Shown here piece by piece: positions 51,216 through 60,222 of a DNA stretch of 64,000 bases. The notes beneath the pieces are model-generated. The model made no database searches and was not told the origin of the DNA. It was given only the letters and a program-made list of their open reading frames with translations. The position numbers and the translations under genes were made by a program. Numbering within the stretch: position 1 is the first letter of the stretch; each line of letters starts with the position of its first letter. Source of the DNA: Thermoplasmatales archaeon E-plasma (GTDB lineage Archaea; Thermoplasmatota; Thermoplasmata; Thermoplasmatales; Thermoplasmataceae); NCBI GenBank assembly GCA_000496135.1, contig KI542676.1, positions 1-64,000 on the forward strand, given 5' to 3'.

Positions 51216-51938
51216 TTATACTTCTATTGTTATTATTGAAATGTCATCGTTCTTCATTTCGCCATTGATCCTGAGAGTGTCCCAATAGGATTGTTCCGGG
51301 TTAAGAAAGCTGGAAAGTTCATCAATTCTCCTTGCCCCTCCCTCCATAATCCACTTTGAGGCTGCGTCAGAAGCAAGTAAAATCTTACTCCCCGGTTCAA
51401 CTGTATAATTCTTCATTTCGTAGTCTGGTATTTCGAGGGGCGAATCATCGAAGATTGGTTCACCATGGCCACTCCAGAGCAGATCCGGGTGGAGACCGAA
51501 GCCTGACACATCCTTTATGGGAAAGCTCTCCAGCCGCTTGTTTGTTCTTATGAATGCGCAACTGTCTCCCACGGCTATACAACTCACTCTGTAATTCTTC
51601 TCAGTTTTCTTTATTTCCATGCCAATGAATGTGGCATATGAACCTAATACGGATTTATTTTTTACATTCCATTTAAGGTTGTTCCATTCTATTTTGTCAT
51701 GCCACAGGTTAATGGAGTTTCTATAAATCTTATTGATTATTTCATCCGGATTCCCCGTTAGATTTCCGTACTGTGAAAAAGTATCAACTAGGCACCGTGC
51801 CCACAAACCAGAAAATACAGAGTCGCTGGCACCATCTGAAACCGCAAATCTCATATTCTGCTCATCAGCCATGAGATAATCTTCGCATTCATTTTGTGTA
51901 TTTCCAACTTTTGGAAATATTATGGATTGTCTTTTCAT
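51216..51938 (-). CDS. PP2C-like Ser/Thr phosphatase of a TerY-P-like triad
   Basis: This 240-residue protein has metal-binding motifs of PP2C phosphatases: ECEDYLMADE (E19/D20), FAVSDGASDSVFSGLWA (D35, G36), ILLASDAASKWI, and the C-terminal NDDISIITIEV. FSGLWA in the second motif is typical of the TerY-P-associated branch. It is translationally coupled to the vWA gene (four-base overlap) and convergent with the kinase. It is likely to reverse the kinase's phosphorylation of the vWA protein or another target. Confidence 0.85.
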   Translation of the reverse strand: MKRQSIIFPKVGNTQNECEDYLMADEQNMRFAVSDGASDSVFSGLWARCLVDTFSQYGNLTGNPDEIINKIYRNSINLWHDKIEWNNLKWNVKNKSVLGSYATFIGMEIKKTEKNYRVSCIAVGDSCAFIRTNKRLESFPIKDVSGFGLHPDLLWSGHGEPIFDDSPLEIPDYEMKNYTVEPGSKILLASDAASKWIMEGGARRIDELSSFLNPEQSYWDTLRINGEMKNDDISIITIEV

Positions 51939-52753
51939 TTCACTCTGCTATATGCAACCCTCGTACCAATATCCAGTAACTTGATAAGATCTTCCAGTCT
52001 CGCATTAAAAACATATGCTCTTGCTCCTTCTGATACATCCTGATATTCTTCTCTTGCAATGGCCAGCATTGAATCCGGGAGCATAGTAGATATATTGAAC
52101 ATGGTCGAGGCATATTTTTCCTGTGGAAGTTTGGATTCATTTTCTGGAAAAGAAACTGGCGGGGCTGAAGACTCAGACAGGTGGCAGTTCCAGAGCATGG
52201 TTTTTCCATCCTTTGTTGAAAGTTCTGTAAGCTCCCTTGATATATCGGTGGGCGATCCGTCTGTAGATTCTCCGTCACTGATATTTATTACTACGGGAGG
52301 ATAGGAGTATTGATGCTCCTGAACCCATTTTTCTACCCATTCTTTTGCAAGTTTTAAGGCTGATACCATTGGGGTATCGCTTGCAGCAACGGGTTCAAAC
52401 CACACTGGATATTGAAATTCAACCTCCTGATCATCTACTTTTTCTTTTCTTGTTTCCATTTTCTTGATTACATTTTCCATTTCGGTTATGGGAATTGGAG
52501 CATCCGATATCAGACCGGCTGCGCCAGATCTTTCGAATCCATATCCTATTACACCCAGGTCAAAATAGTGCCTTACTCCTTCAGATTTCGTGCATCTGTT
52601 TATTAGCTCAGCAATTTGTTTGTTAATAGCGTCAGTTGCCTCTACTGCCTTGGATCTTTCGCCACCTGACAGCTTATGGCTCATTGATCTGGACTGATCG
52701 AGCAAAAACAAAAATAAACCGGGGTTCCTTCTACTTATTTCAGCTTCGTACAT
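51935..52753 (-). CDS. TerY-like von Willebrand factor A domain protein
   Basis: In this 272-residue vWA protein the metal-ion-dependent adhesion site is intact: DQSRSMS (D19, S21, S23), a threonine in ASDTPMVSAL, and the aspartate in VINISDGESTDG. It starts directly at the domain with no signal peptide, so it is cytoplasmic. VVINISDGESTDGSP and the strand FLFLLDQSRS are close to the TerY type. It is the first gene of the unit with PP2C. In bacteria TerY, PP2C and kinase form a triad linked to phage, stress and tellurite-resistance modules; no other ter genes are visible here. Confidence 0.85.
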   Translation of the reverse strand: MYEAEISRRNPGLFLFLLDQSRSMSHKLSGGERSKAVEATDAINKQIAELINRCTKSEGVRHYFDLGVIGYGFERSGAAGLISDAPIPITEMENVIKKMETRKEKVDDQEVEFQYPVWFEPVAASDTPMVSALKLAKEWVEKWVQEHQYSYPPVVINISDGESTDGSPTDISRELTELSTKDGKTMLWNCHLSESSAPPVSFPENESKLPQEKYASTMFNISTMLPDSMLAIAREEYQDVSEGARAYVFNARLEDLIKLLDIGTRVAYSRVK

Positions 52754-53070
52754 AATTTCCTAAGACTATAGTGTTTAAAACCTTTTTTATTAATTACATG
52801 CCTGTTTGATCCGTTATTTGTGACAACTTGTTCTTTTGATATCTTTCCATTGTAAATGTGCAATGCGCACTTAAATTCTTAATGCGCCAAAGGTCTTTTC
52901 CGCCAATAAGAACTACCCTTTCTCTGTACATACAGCGAGAGAAAGTAACACTGTGAATAGATATAGCAAAAATTGTGGTTTAAACCAGAAGAAATGGAAA
53001 CATTGTTTCAAAACGTTGAGCCTTTCATTTTGAAGATAGTCACATTTATGCCCTTAAAGTAATCTCAGCC
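52754..53070. other. Divergent intergenic region, no gene seen
   Basis: About 317 AT-rich bases lie between the vWA gene and the permease. A short inverted repeat (GTGC-AATGC-GCAC, near 52857-52869) and a TATA-like ACATTTATG about 26 bases before GTG 53071 are the only elements I notice. The minus-strand promoter of the vWA-PP2C unit must also lie here. Confidence 0.45.
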
Positions 53071-54411
53071 GTGGAAAATGCAAAGATCATAGACTTAAAA
53101 AGGAGTTTTATGCAATCTTTTACATCTATTGGACCTTTCCTTGATATTGCTGCAATCTTCGCCTCAATCACTATCATATCCTTATTTATGATGCCTCTTG
53201 TTGTTCTTTCAGCATTTCTTATTTCATATACCACCATCTATGGAGTATATTACATTTCAAGAAGGCATTCCAGCAACGGGGGTTACTATTCTTTTGCTGG
53301 AAAGGTCTTTGGTGTCAACGCTGGCCTGATAACCGGCTTCTTCTACATCTTTTACAGTTCGCTGGTACTTCCCAATATATCACTGTTTGTCGCAACGTTT
53401 ATTTATTCATCTCTGTCATCTATTGGCTTTAACTTTCTCTATTCGCAGGATTTATATGCAATTCTCTTCTCTTTATCAGCAATAATACTGGTTTCTAGAG
53501 GTCTCAAACTCTCATCATTTTATGTATTAATGTTTGGACTGATTGAAATGGCTGCAATGCTCTTTTACATAGTATTCTTTTTTTCTTATTCTCCAGGTTA
53601 CACAAATCCCCTGCAAAATTTTGATGTGGAATCTTTCTTTACAGGCGTAATGTTCGGTATGGTTATATTTGCAGGGAGCGGGTCATCCATATTCATCTCT
53701 GAAAATACCCGCAGGTCAGGTAAACTAGTACCCATTGCAGTGATGACATCTTTCACTATTTCGGGATTGATACTAACGCTTGCAGCATTTGCAATGGATG
53801 ATTACCTTGGGTCAACAGGTCTTACGCTTTACTCCCATACTGGAGGAGCATATATATTAACCATGCTTATGGATCAAAATTTCTCACTGTATGCCATATT
53901 TCTATCCATTACAGTCCTGAGCGCATTCAACCTTTCCATCTCTTATTTGAGAGCCTTTATCAGTGCGCTTGATAGAATGAGAAAAGACAAAATAATACCT
54001 TCATGGAAAACAAAATTTCAAGACTCATCAATTGATCTGTTCATCTTATTTCTCGTTACCCTGATCATAGTGATAATTTCGAACTTTATTGGATTCTTTA
54101 ACATGTTTCTTACAATTCTGACGTGCGTAGCATTATCATATATCCTGGTACATATTATCACTGCAATTGCTGTAATGAAAGATTCAAATTACATGATACG
54201 GAAACCAAGTTTCATAATTTCTCTAATTTCCATGATATTTCTATCTCTTGTCCTGTACTTTGAAATTACTTATGATCCCAATCTCTACTCAAACATAATC
54301 ACTTTTGCAATGGTTCTACTGAGCACTTTGATTGTTTTTGCGGTCAATATATACAGGCGAAAATATCTCACAAAGGTTACCTTCGGTGGCAAAATATCGC
54401 AATTACAATGA
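53071..54411 (+). CDS. APC-superfamily amino-acid permease
   Basis: This 446-residue membrane protein has about 12 helices and the APC pattern: first-helix break (FTSIGPFLDIAAIFASI), RRHSSNGGYYSFAGKVFG (a G-G-x-Y motif as in amino-acid permeases), FAGSGSSIFISENTRRSGKLV (sixth-helix region), and YLRAFISALDRMRKDKIIP. It probably imports amino acids or amines with protons. GTG start, TATA-like box about 26 bases upstream, so leaderless. The next gene, an aldehyde-dehydrogenase-fold protein, starts 68 bases after its stop. Confidence 0.88.
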   Translation: MENAKIIDLKRSFMQSFTSIGPFLDIAAIFASITIISLFMMPLVVLSAFLISYTTIYGVYYISRRHSSNGGYYSFAGKVFGVNAGLITGFFYIFYSSLVLPNISLFVATFIYSSLSSIGFNFLYSQDLYAILFSLSAIILVSRGLKLSSFYVLMFGLIEMAAMLFYIVFFFSYSPGYTNPLQNFDVESFFTGVMFGMVIFAGSGSSIFISENTRRSGKLVPIAVMTSFTISGLILTLAAFAMDDYLGSTGLTLYSHTGGAYILTMLMDQNFSLYAIFLSITVLSAFNLSISYLRAFISALDRMRKDKIIPSWKTKFQDSSIDLFILFLVTLIIVIISNFIGFFNMFLTILTCVALSYILVHIITAIAVMKDSNYMIRKPSFIISLISMIFLSLVLYFEITYDPNLYSNIITFAMVLLSTLIVFAVNIYRRKYLTKVTFGGKISQLQ

Positions 54412-54479
54412 CCTTGTTCTTTGTTCCGGGTAACTATCATAAACTCTTTTAGAGAATCATCAATGATGTAAAGACATAA

Positions 54480-55721
54480 TTGAAGGTTTTTGATAAATTC
54501 ACAGGAAGGGAAGTTGGTCAGGTAGAAACTATAAAAATTGATGACATTTCCATGAGGAGAAGTTCAGCGGAAAACAACTATTTCAATATTAGAGAACGTC
54601 TGACTATACTGAGGAAAGCTTCTGACCTCATAGGAGAGAACAGGGACTTTCTAGCTCAAACACTTTCCATGGAAACCGGAAAAGCATATAAAAACGCCGA
54701 AAGGGAGATTATGAATGCTGAGGATCATCTCAAGAATCCTATACTTACTCTAAATACCTATAACATTTCTCAGGCAAGCAATTTTGAAAAATCAAAGGAG
54801 GTTCACCTGTTTAACGTTCCAGAAGGCATTCCGGTTCAGATATTTGTCGATGAGGCAATAAGGGGCATTATGTCTGGTCAAAGGACAATCGTCCTGCACA
54901 ATCCTTCCTGCCCGTTGACTACCATGAAGATTTCCGAGATTCTTTCGGAATCTGTAAAAGACTGGCAAAATTTCATAAATGACATCCTTGTGGATAACCA
55001 GATTAATGGAATCAGAAAGATCATCTCATCCGGTGAACTGGACAGTATTACTTTTCACGGTACCCCTGAGCAAAGCATGGCCTTCTCTAAACTAACAGGG
55101 CTCCTGAATGTAAAGATGAATGTGATGACCAATTACCGGGCAATTATATGGGATAAAAAATACATGGAATATGCCCTTGACTGGGCTGTTCAGAATTCGC
55201 TAACTCCAGTTTCAAACCACAGGCTTAGGGTGCAGACAATCATTGTTAAGGCCGAATTTTTTACCTACTTTAAAAATAGATTTACGGATATATCAAAAAA
55301 ATTGAAGTTTGGCATTCCAGTTGAGAAATCACAGGATTGTAACTATTATCCAAATATAACTGAAGAAAAGAGGGCAATTGAGGTGGTAAAAGTGGCCAGA
55401 CAAAATGGCTTTATCATAGAAGGTGAAGAGGATAAAAGATTCCCAATTGTTCTTCATAACGAATATGACGATTTACAAACAAATCTGGAAGAGGCTGATG
55501 GCGCAATAGCCTTTATAGTCCCGGCAAAATCACTTAAGGATGCGGTTAAATTCTCCTTCTCAAATAAACCGTGGGATATTACATACCTGTTCGCAAATGG
55601 AATTGAAGAAGCTGATATGACCAGATCCATGGCTGGGAGATCCACAATAATATTTAATCCAAAAAAAGAGGATATCGTTGGGTTTCAGAAGCATATTGAA
55701 AAAAAGGGATCAGTTAGTTAA
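54480..55721 (+). CDS. Aldehyde dehydrogenase-fold protein without catalytic residues
   Basis: This 413-residue protein follows the ALDH fold order but has lost its key residues. The cofactor lysine in the VVLKPS-type motif is histidine (IVLHNPS, about 137-143). The ELGGK motif with the general-base glutamate is MTNYR (216-220). The nucleophile cysteine of the GQxC loop is serine in NSLTPVSNHR (S245). Other framework parts remain: SMETGKAYKNAEREI near residues 63-77 and FHGTPEQ in place of FTGS. It is shorter than active ALDH (about 480). The ORF is intact, so a binding or structural role is likelier than decay. TTG start; it overlaps the icd end by 12 bases, convergent. Confidence 0.75.
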   Translation: MKVFDKFTGREVGQVETIKIDDISMRRSSAENNYFNIRERLTILRKASDLIGENRDFLAQTLSMETGKAYKNAEREIMNAEDHLKNPILTLNTYNISQASNFEKSKEVHLFNVPEGIPVQIFVDEAIRGIMSGQRTIVLHNPSCPLTTMKISEILSESVKDWQNFINDILVDNQINGIRKIISSGELDSITFHGTPEQSMAFSKLTGLLNVKMNVMTNYRAIIWDKKYMEYALDWAVQNSLTPVSNHRLRVQTIIVKAEFFTYFKNRFTDISKKLKFGIPVEKSQDCNYYPNITEEKRAIEVVKVARQNGFIIEGEEDKRFPIVLHNEYDDLQTNLEEADGAIAFIVPAKSLKDAVKFSFSNKPWDITYLFANGIEEADMTRSMAGRSTIIFNPKKEDIVGFQKHIEKKGSVS

Positions 55722-56939
55722 ATGATCCTTCCCGCCCCTCATTCTTGATATAATCTCCTTTCCGAATTCTGAGCACTTTAATGGTTTTATATTGAGAATC
55801 CTGGCAAGATCCTGTGTTACTTTTTGGTCCGCATAACACTGGGAAACAGCCTCCTCTAATATCTGGGCTGCCTCAAACCAGTTTATCTGCCTCAGCATCA
55901 TGCTTCCGGAAAGTATGATAGATGTTGGATTGGCAATGTCCATACCTGCATATTTGGGAGCAGTTCCATGAACAGCTTCAAAGATTGCATAGGTATCACC
56001 GATATTGGCACCGGGAGCAATGCCTAAGCCGCCAACCTGAGCAGCAAGGGCATCTGAAAGGTAATCGCCGTTGAGGTTCGTAGTTGCAATGATATCATAA
56101 TCCTCTGTTCTTGTGAGAACCTGCTGGAACATATTGTCAGTTATTCTGTCCTTAATCACAATTCTGTCCTGATAGCTTCCGGGCGACTCAAGATAAGCAT
56201 CTTCCCTAACTGTCTTATCTGCAAACTCTTCCGAAGCTACCTCATAGCCCCATTCCTTGAATGCACCTTCAGTGTACTTCATAATGTTTCCTTTGTGGAC
56301 AAGGGTCACGCTTCTTCTCTTATTTTTTATGGCGTATTCGATTGCCTTTCTCACAAGTCTGGTGCTTCTGAATTTGCTTATTGGTTTTATTCCTATTCCA
56401 GTGTCCTCGGTAAGATTAACATTGAATTCCTTTGTAAGTATGGATCTCAGTTTCTTTGCCTCTTCTGAATTATATTTCCACTCGATTCCAGCATATAGAT
56501 CCTCTGTGTTTTCCCTGAATACCACCATGTTCATTTTTTCAGGATGCGTAACAGGCGATGGAACTCCCGGGAAATACTTCACAGGTCGAACATTTGCGTA
56601 AAGATCAAAATGCTGTCTTAGCGTTACGTTAAGAGACCTGAACCCCTGACCTATGGGGGTTGTAAGAGGTCCTTTAATTGCTATTACAGTTTTCTGGAGT
56701 AATTCAAGGGATTCCTGTGGAAGATGCTTTCCTGTCTTTTCAAACGCATCTTCTCCTGCTGCAACCTTTTCCCATATTATGGATCGTTTGCCGGAGTAAG
56801 CTATTTCCAGTGCAGCATTTACAACTGAAATCATAGTGCTGGTTATATCCGGTCCTATACCATCGCCTTCAATATAGCCAATGTTTGGGTTATCCGGAAC
56901 ATTCAATCTGTTATTTTCTTCAATAGATATGTATGCCAT
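55710..56939 (-). CDS. icd: Isocitrate dehydrogenase (probably NADP-dependent)
   Basis: This enzyme has about 409 residues and starts at ATG 56939 (MAYISIEEN), seven bases after AGGAG; an ATG 30 bases upstream is also in frame. It decarboxylates isocitrate to 2-oxoglutarate in the citric acid cycle. GYIEGDGIGPDI, SLNVTLRQHFDLYANVRPV (substrate arginines), VVFRENTEDLYAGIEW and VHKGNIMKYTEGAF (catalytic lysine) are clear. In the cofactor loop HGTAPKYAGMDIANP the lysine-tyrosine pair used for NADP by the E. coli enzyme is present. It is convergent with the ALDH-like gene. Confidence 0.94.
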   Translation of the reverse strand: MAYISIEENNRLNVPDNPNIGYIEGDGIGPDITSTMISVVNAALEIAYSGKRSIIWEKVAAGEDAFEKTGKHLPQESLELLQKTVIAIKGPLTTPIGQGFRSLNVTLRQHFDLYANVRPVKYFPGVPSPVTHPEKMNMVVFRENTEDLYAGIEWKYNSEEAKKLRSILTKEFNVNLTEDTGIGIKPISKFRSTRLVRKAIEYAIKNKRRSVTLVHKGNIMKYTEGAFKEWGYEVASEEFADKTVREDAYLESPGSYQDRIVIKDRITDNMFQQVLTRTEDYDIIATTNLNGDYLSDALAAQVGGLGIAPGANIGDTYAIFEAVHGTAPKYAGMDIANPTSIILSGSMMLRQINWFEAAQILEEAVSQCYADQKVTQDLARILNIKPLKCSEFGKEIISRMRGGKDHLTN

Positions 56940-57122
56940 GGTTCTCTCCTTTGTTATTGATTTCTCCATTATAGTTTTTTCACAGATAGGAAATTATCTG
57001 AAAAATTAGTATTGGATATTAATTTTCAATTGACTTAAGTTTACTTTCCAATTCCCTTTCTCAAAAGTTTTATTGAATTTGGAAAAGTAATTTATTTCAC
57101 AAGTGATACCATACGTTAATTC

Positions 57123-58415
57123 ATGAGAAATATAGTTCTGGGGCTTATGTTTGGTGATGAAGGTAAGGGGAAAGTCGTGGACTTCCTTACGGATGAAAAA
57201 ACGACAGTAATCAGGTTTAATGGCGGTACAAATGCAGGTCACACCGTTGTAACTTCCAGAGGGAAATTTAAATTTCACCTGCTTCCATCAGGAGCCCTAA
57301 GGGCTTCTGATATAGTTCTTGGGAATGGTATGGTTATCGATCCTTTTGCATTGAAGGAAGAACTGGCAATATACAAAGAAGAAAACAGCAATCTCAGAAT
57401 AATGATAAGCAAGGCTGCATCTGTTGTAACACCAATTCACGTCTACATAGACAAAAAGCAGGAAGAACTTAGGGGGAATCTCAAGATAGGGACAACTTCC
57501 AAGGGTATTGGGCCATGCTATGAAGACAAATTTTCCAGAAACGGTATCAGGATCGGAGACCTTCTTGACCAGACCACAATCCTGAACAAGTTAAGATTAA
57601 TGACAACAATGAGAAAACATCTCCTGGAAGAGAGTGAATTTCTCAATGAAGAAACGTTGCAGAAGATTTCCAGGGACCTTAATGGCGTGGGTAAAATCAT
57701 AGAGCCTCTGATGTGCAACACAGAGCTATTTTTGGAAAAAAAGAAATCGGAGGGAAATTTACTTTTTGAAGGAGGTCATGGAGCTCTTCTGGACATTGAT
57801 TTTGGTGTATATCCTTATGTGACTTCTTCAAACACTATGTCAGGTGGAGCCATGACGGGCAGTGGCTTCAGTTTGAGAAAGATTAACAATATAATCGGAG
57901 TTACGAAATCTTATATTTCCAAGGTAGGAGAGGGACCATTTCCAACAGAAATTTCCGGGGAAATCGCTGATTCAATAAGAGAAGCAGGTGGAGAATATGG
58001 AACTACCACAGGCCGCCCAAGAAGAATTGGATGGCTCGATATTCCACTGTTAAAATATTCAATAATGCTCAACGATGTTGACGTTCTTGCAATGACGATG
58101 CTGGATGTAATTGGAAGGCAAAAGAGTATCCTCATATGTGAATCCTACAGGGAAGGTTACGATTCACCCGTTCAAGCTATGATAGAAAAGAAAAATGCCA
58201 CACCAGAGTACATAGAGATGGCAAGCTGGGGTGAAATCAAGGATTCAGAAATAGATGAAATGCTTTTGAAAGGATATTATGGTCTTCCTCAGGAAATGAA
58301 AGATTTTATCTCAAAGGTTGAAGCTCTCAGCGGCAAAGAAATTGGAATAATATCACTGGGTCAGAGAAGAGAGAGGACCATCATCAGAGAAAAATGGAAA
58401 AGTATTCTTAAATGA
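57123..58415 (+). CDS. purA: Adenylosuccinate synthetase
   Basis: This 430-residue GTP-dependent enzyme joins IMP and aspartate in AMP synthesis. GDEGKGKVVD (residues 11-20) is the GTP P-loop-like motif and contains the catalytic aspartate. NGGTNAGHTVV carries the catalytic histidine H40. GTTSKGIGPCYEDKFSRNG, FEGGHGALLDIDFG, TTTGRPRRIGWLD and the C-terminal RRERTI complete the family. An AATTTATTT box 27 bases before the ATG suggests a leaderless transcript. hutU follows after 14 bases, an unusual partner. Confidence 0.95.
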   Translation: MRNIVLGLMFGDEGKGKVVDFLTDEKTTVIRFNGGTNAGHTVVTSRGKFKFHLLPSGALRASDIVLGNGMVIDPFALKEELAIYKEENSNLRIMISKAASVVTPIHVYIDKKQEELRGNLKIGTTSKGIGPCYEDKFSRNGIRIGDLLDQTTILNKLRLMTTMRKHLLEESEFLNEETLQKISRDLNGVGKIIEPLMCNTELFLEKKKSEGNLLFEGGHGALLDIDFGVYPYVTSSNTMSGGAMTGSGFSLRKINNIIGVTKSYISKVGEGPFPTEISGEIADSIREAGGEYGTTTGRPRRIGWLDIPLLKYSIMLNDVDVLAMTMLDVIGRQKSILICESYREGYDSPVQAMIEKKNATPEYIEMASWGEIKDSEIDEMLLKGYYGLPQEMKDFISKVEALSGKEIGIISLGQRRERTIIREKWKSILK

Positions 58416-58429
58416 AGTGATTGCAGAAT

Positions 58430-60091
58430 ATGTCAGAGGCAAGAACAGTAAGAGCTCCAAGAGGAAAGGAACTTAATACCAGAGGTTGGCAGCAGGAGGC
58501 TGCCCTGAGACTTTTAATGAACAATCTGGATCCAGAGGTAGCAAAGGATCCTGATAATCTCATTGTTTATGGTGGTAAGGGAAAGGCAGCAAGAACATGG
58601 GACGATTTCGATGAAATAGTGGGTATGCTCAAGGAATTATATTCTGACGAAACGCTTATAATTCAGTCTGGAAGACCTCAGGGAGCATTTAAAACGACGA
58701 AGGATTCCCCAAGAGTTATAATTGTAAATGCTCAGATTGTTCCAAGATGGGCAACAGATGATATATTCTGGGAACTTGAAAGAAAGGGCCTCACAATGTT
58801 TGGTCAGATGACTGCAGGAAGCTGGATATATATCGGTACGCAGGGAGTACTTCAAGGCACTTATGAAACACTTTGGGCACTTGCAAAGCAGGAGTTCGGT
58901 TCTGAATCACTGAAGGGTAAATGGGTTCTGTCTTCAGGGCTTGGAGAGATGGGTGGAGCACAGCCGCTTGCTACCACAATGAACGATGGAGTGGGTATAT
59001 TCATAGATGTTGATCAAACAAAGATTGACAGAAGGATTAATGGAAAATATCTTGACATGGAGGCAAAATCCATAGAAGAAGCGTTGAAGATTAAGGATGA
59101 ATTTCTTTCTCAGGGGAAACCGGTGTCCATTGGGGTTCTGGGAAATGCAGCAACATTATACAGAAAACTTGCTGATATGAAAATATGTCCTGATATAGTC
59201 ACAGATCAGACAGCAGCACATGATCTGAATCTTGGTTATATACCGGAAGGATACACCGTTCAAACAGCTGAAGAATTCAGAAAATCCAATCCGGAACAGT
59301 ATAAAAAGGCGGTTTATGAATCAATAGTAAAGGAGACCAGGGCAATTCTGGAATTCAAGAATATGGGGTCAAAGGTCTTTGATTATGGAAACAATCTCAG
59401 GACAAGGGCAAAGGAGGGAGGACTCAGCAATGCGTTTGAAATACCCGGGTATGTACCTGCATATATCAGGGACCTCTTCAGTATTGGGTCCGGTCCTTTC
59501 AGATGGGTTGCACTCTCTGGCGATAAGGAAGATATATTTACTATTGATGAAGCGATCAAATACCACTTGGGGTACGATGAACATCTGGTAAAGTGGCTTA
59601 ATCTGGCTAAGGAAAAGGTCAAATTCCAGGGGTTACCTGCACGTATATGTTATGCTTCTTATGGTCAGAGGGAAAAAATTGGTCTTATCATAAACGATCT
59701 GGTTAGGGACAAGAAACTCAAAGCACCTGTGGCAATAGGCAGGGATCATCATGACACAGGTTCAGTAGCCTCTCCATTCAGGGAAACAGAGAACATGAAG
59801 GATGGAAGTGATGCCATTGCAGACTGGCCCATTCTGAACGCATTACTCAACGCAATATCTGGTGCCACATGGGTTTCGGTGCACCATGGCGGTGGTACGG
59901 GCATAGGCAACTCAATACACTCTGGATTCGTCATAGTTGCCGATGGTTCAAAGGATGCAGAGGAGAGGATTAAGAGGGTATTAAACGCCGATCCTGGAAT
60001 GGGAGTGATCAGGCACGCTGATGCAGGATATGAAAAATCAAAGGAACTCATTGCAAAGGGTGTAAAATTCAAGAGGCCTTATTTCAAGTAA
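58430..60091 (+). CDS. hutU: Urocanate hydratase
   Basis: Urocanase converts urocanate to imidazolonepropionate with tightly bound NAD+, the second step of histidine degradation. The product of about 553 residues shows [56 protein letters not shown]-type NAD loop [30 protein letters not shown], the [14 protein letters not shown] loop with the active-site cysteine, and [19 protein letters not shown] choose ATG 58430 with a GTGAT Shine-Dalgarno-like stretch before it; TTG 58421 is an alternative. No hutH, hutI or hutG is nearby. Confidence 0.95.
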   Translation: MSEARTVRAPRGKELNTRGWQQEAALRLLMNNLDPEVAKDPDNLIVYGGKGKAARTWDDFDEIVGMLKELYSDETLIIQSGRPQGAFKTTKDSPRVIIVNAQIVPRWATDDIFWELERKGLTMFGQMTAGSWIYIGTQGVLQGTYETLWALAKQEFGSESLKGKWVLSSGLGEMGGAQPLATTMNDGVGIFIDVDQTKIDRRINGKYLDMEAKSIEEALKIKDEFLSQGKPVSIGVLGNAATLYRKLADMKICPDIVTDQTAAHDLNLGYIPEGYTVQTAEEFRKSNPEQYKKAVYESIVKETRAILEFKNMGSKVFDYGNNLRTRAKEGGLSNAFEIPGYVPAYIRDLFSIGSGPFRWVALSGDKEDIFTIDEAIKYHLGYDEHLVKWLNLAKEKVKFQGLPARICYASYGQREKIGLIINDLVRDKKLKAPVAIGRDHHDTGSVASPFRETENMKDGSDAIADWPILNALLNAISGATWVSVHHGGGTGIGNSIHSGFVIVADGSKDAEERIKRVLNADPGMGVIRHADAGYEKSKELIAKGVKFKRPYFK

Positions 60092-60174
60092 AGGATTGAC
60101 ACTTGACCCATTTTTATGGTATCCAAATTGTTTGAACATATTATAAATCGTTAAAATTAAACACATCTTTTTCA

Positions 60175-60188
60175 ATTAAGATCTTAAT
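60175..60188 (+). promoter_or_regulatory. Perfect 14-base palindrome upstream of the nucleotidyltransferase promoter
   Basis: ATTAAGATCTTAAT is exactly palindromic and lies just upstream of the TATA-like AATTATAAAA (60195-60204) of the next gene. The position suits an activator or repressor site. It contains GATC, the usual Dam-class target. Confidence 0.4.
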
Positions 60189-60222
60189 GAAAGCTTAATT
60201 ATAAAATTGATAATAAGGGGAT

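Noticed and set aside
52374-52400. Sequence resembling a tRNA T-loop (GGTTCAAACC)
   Set aside because: It lies inside the vWA coding region and no matching acceptor or anticodon stems surround it.
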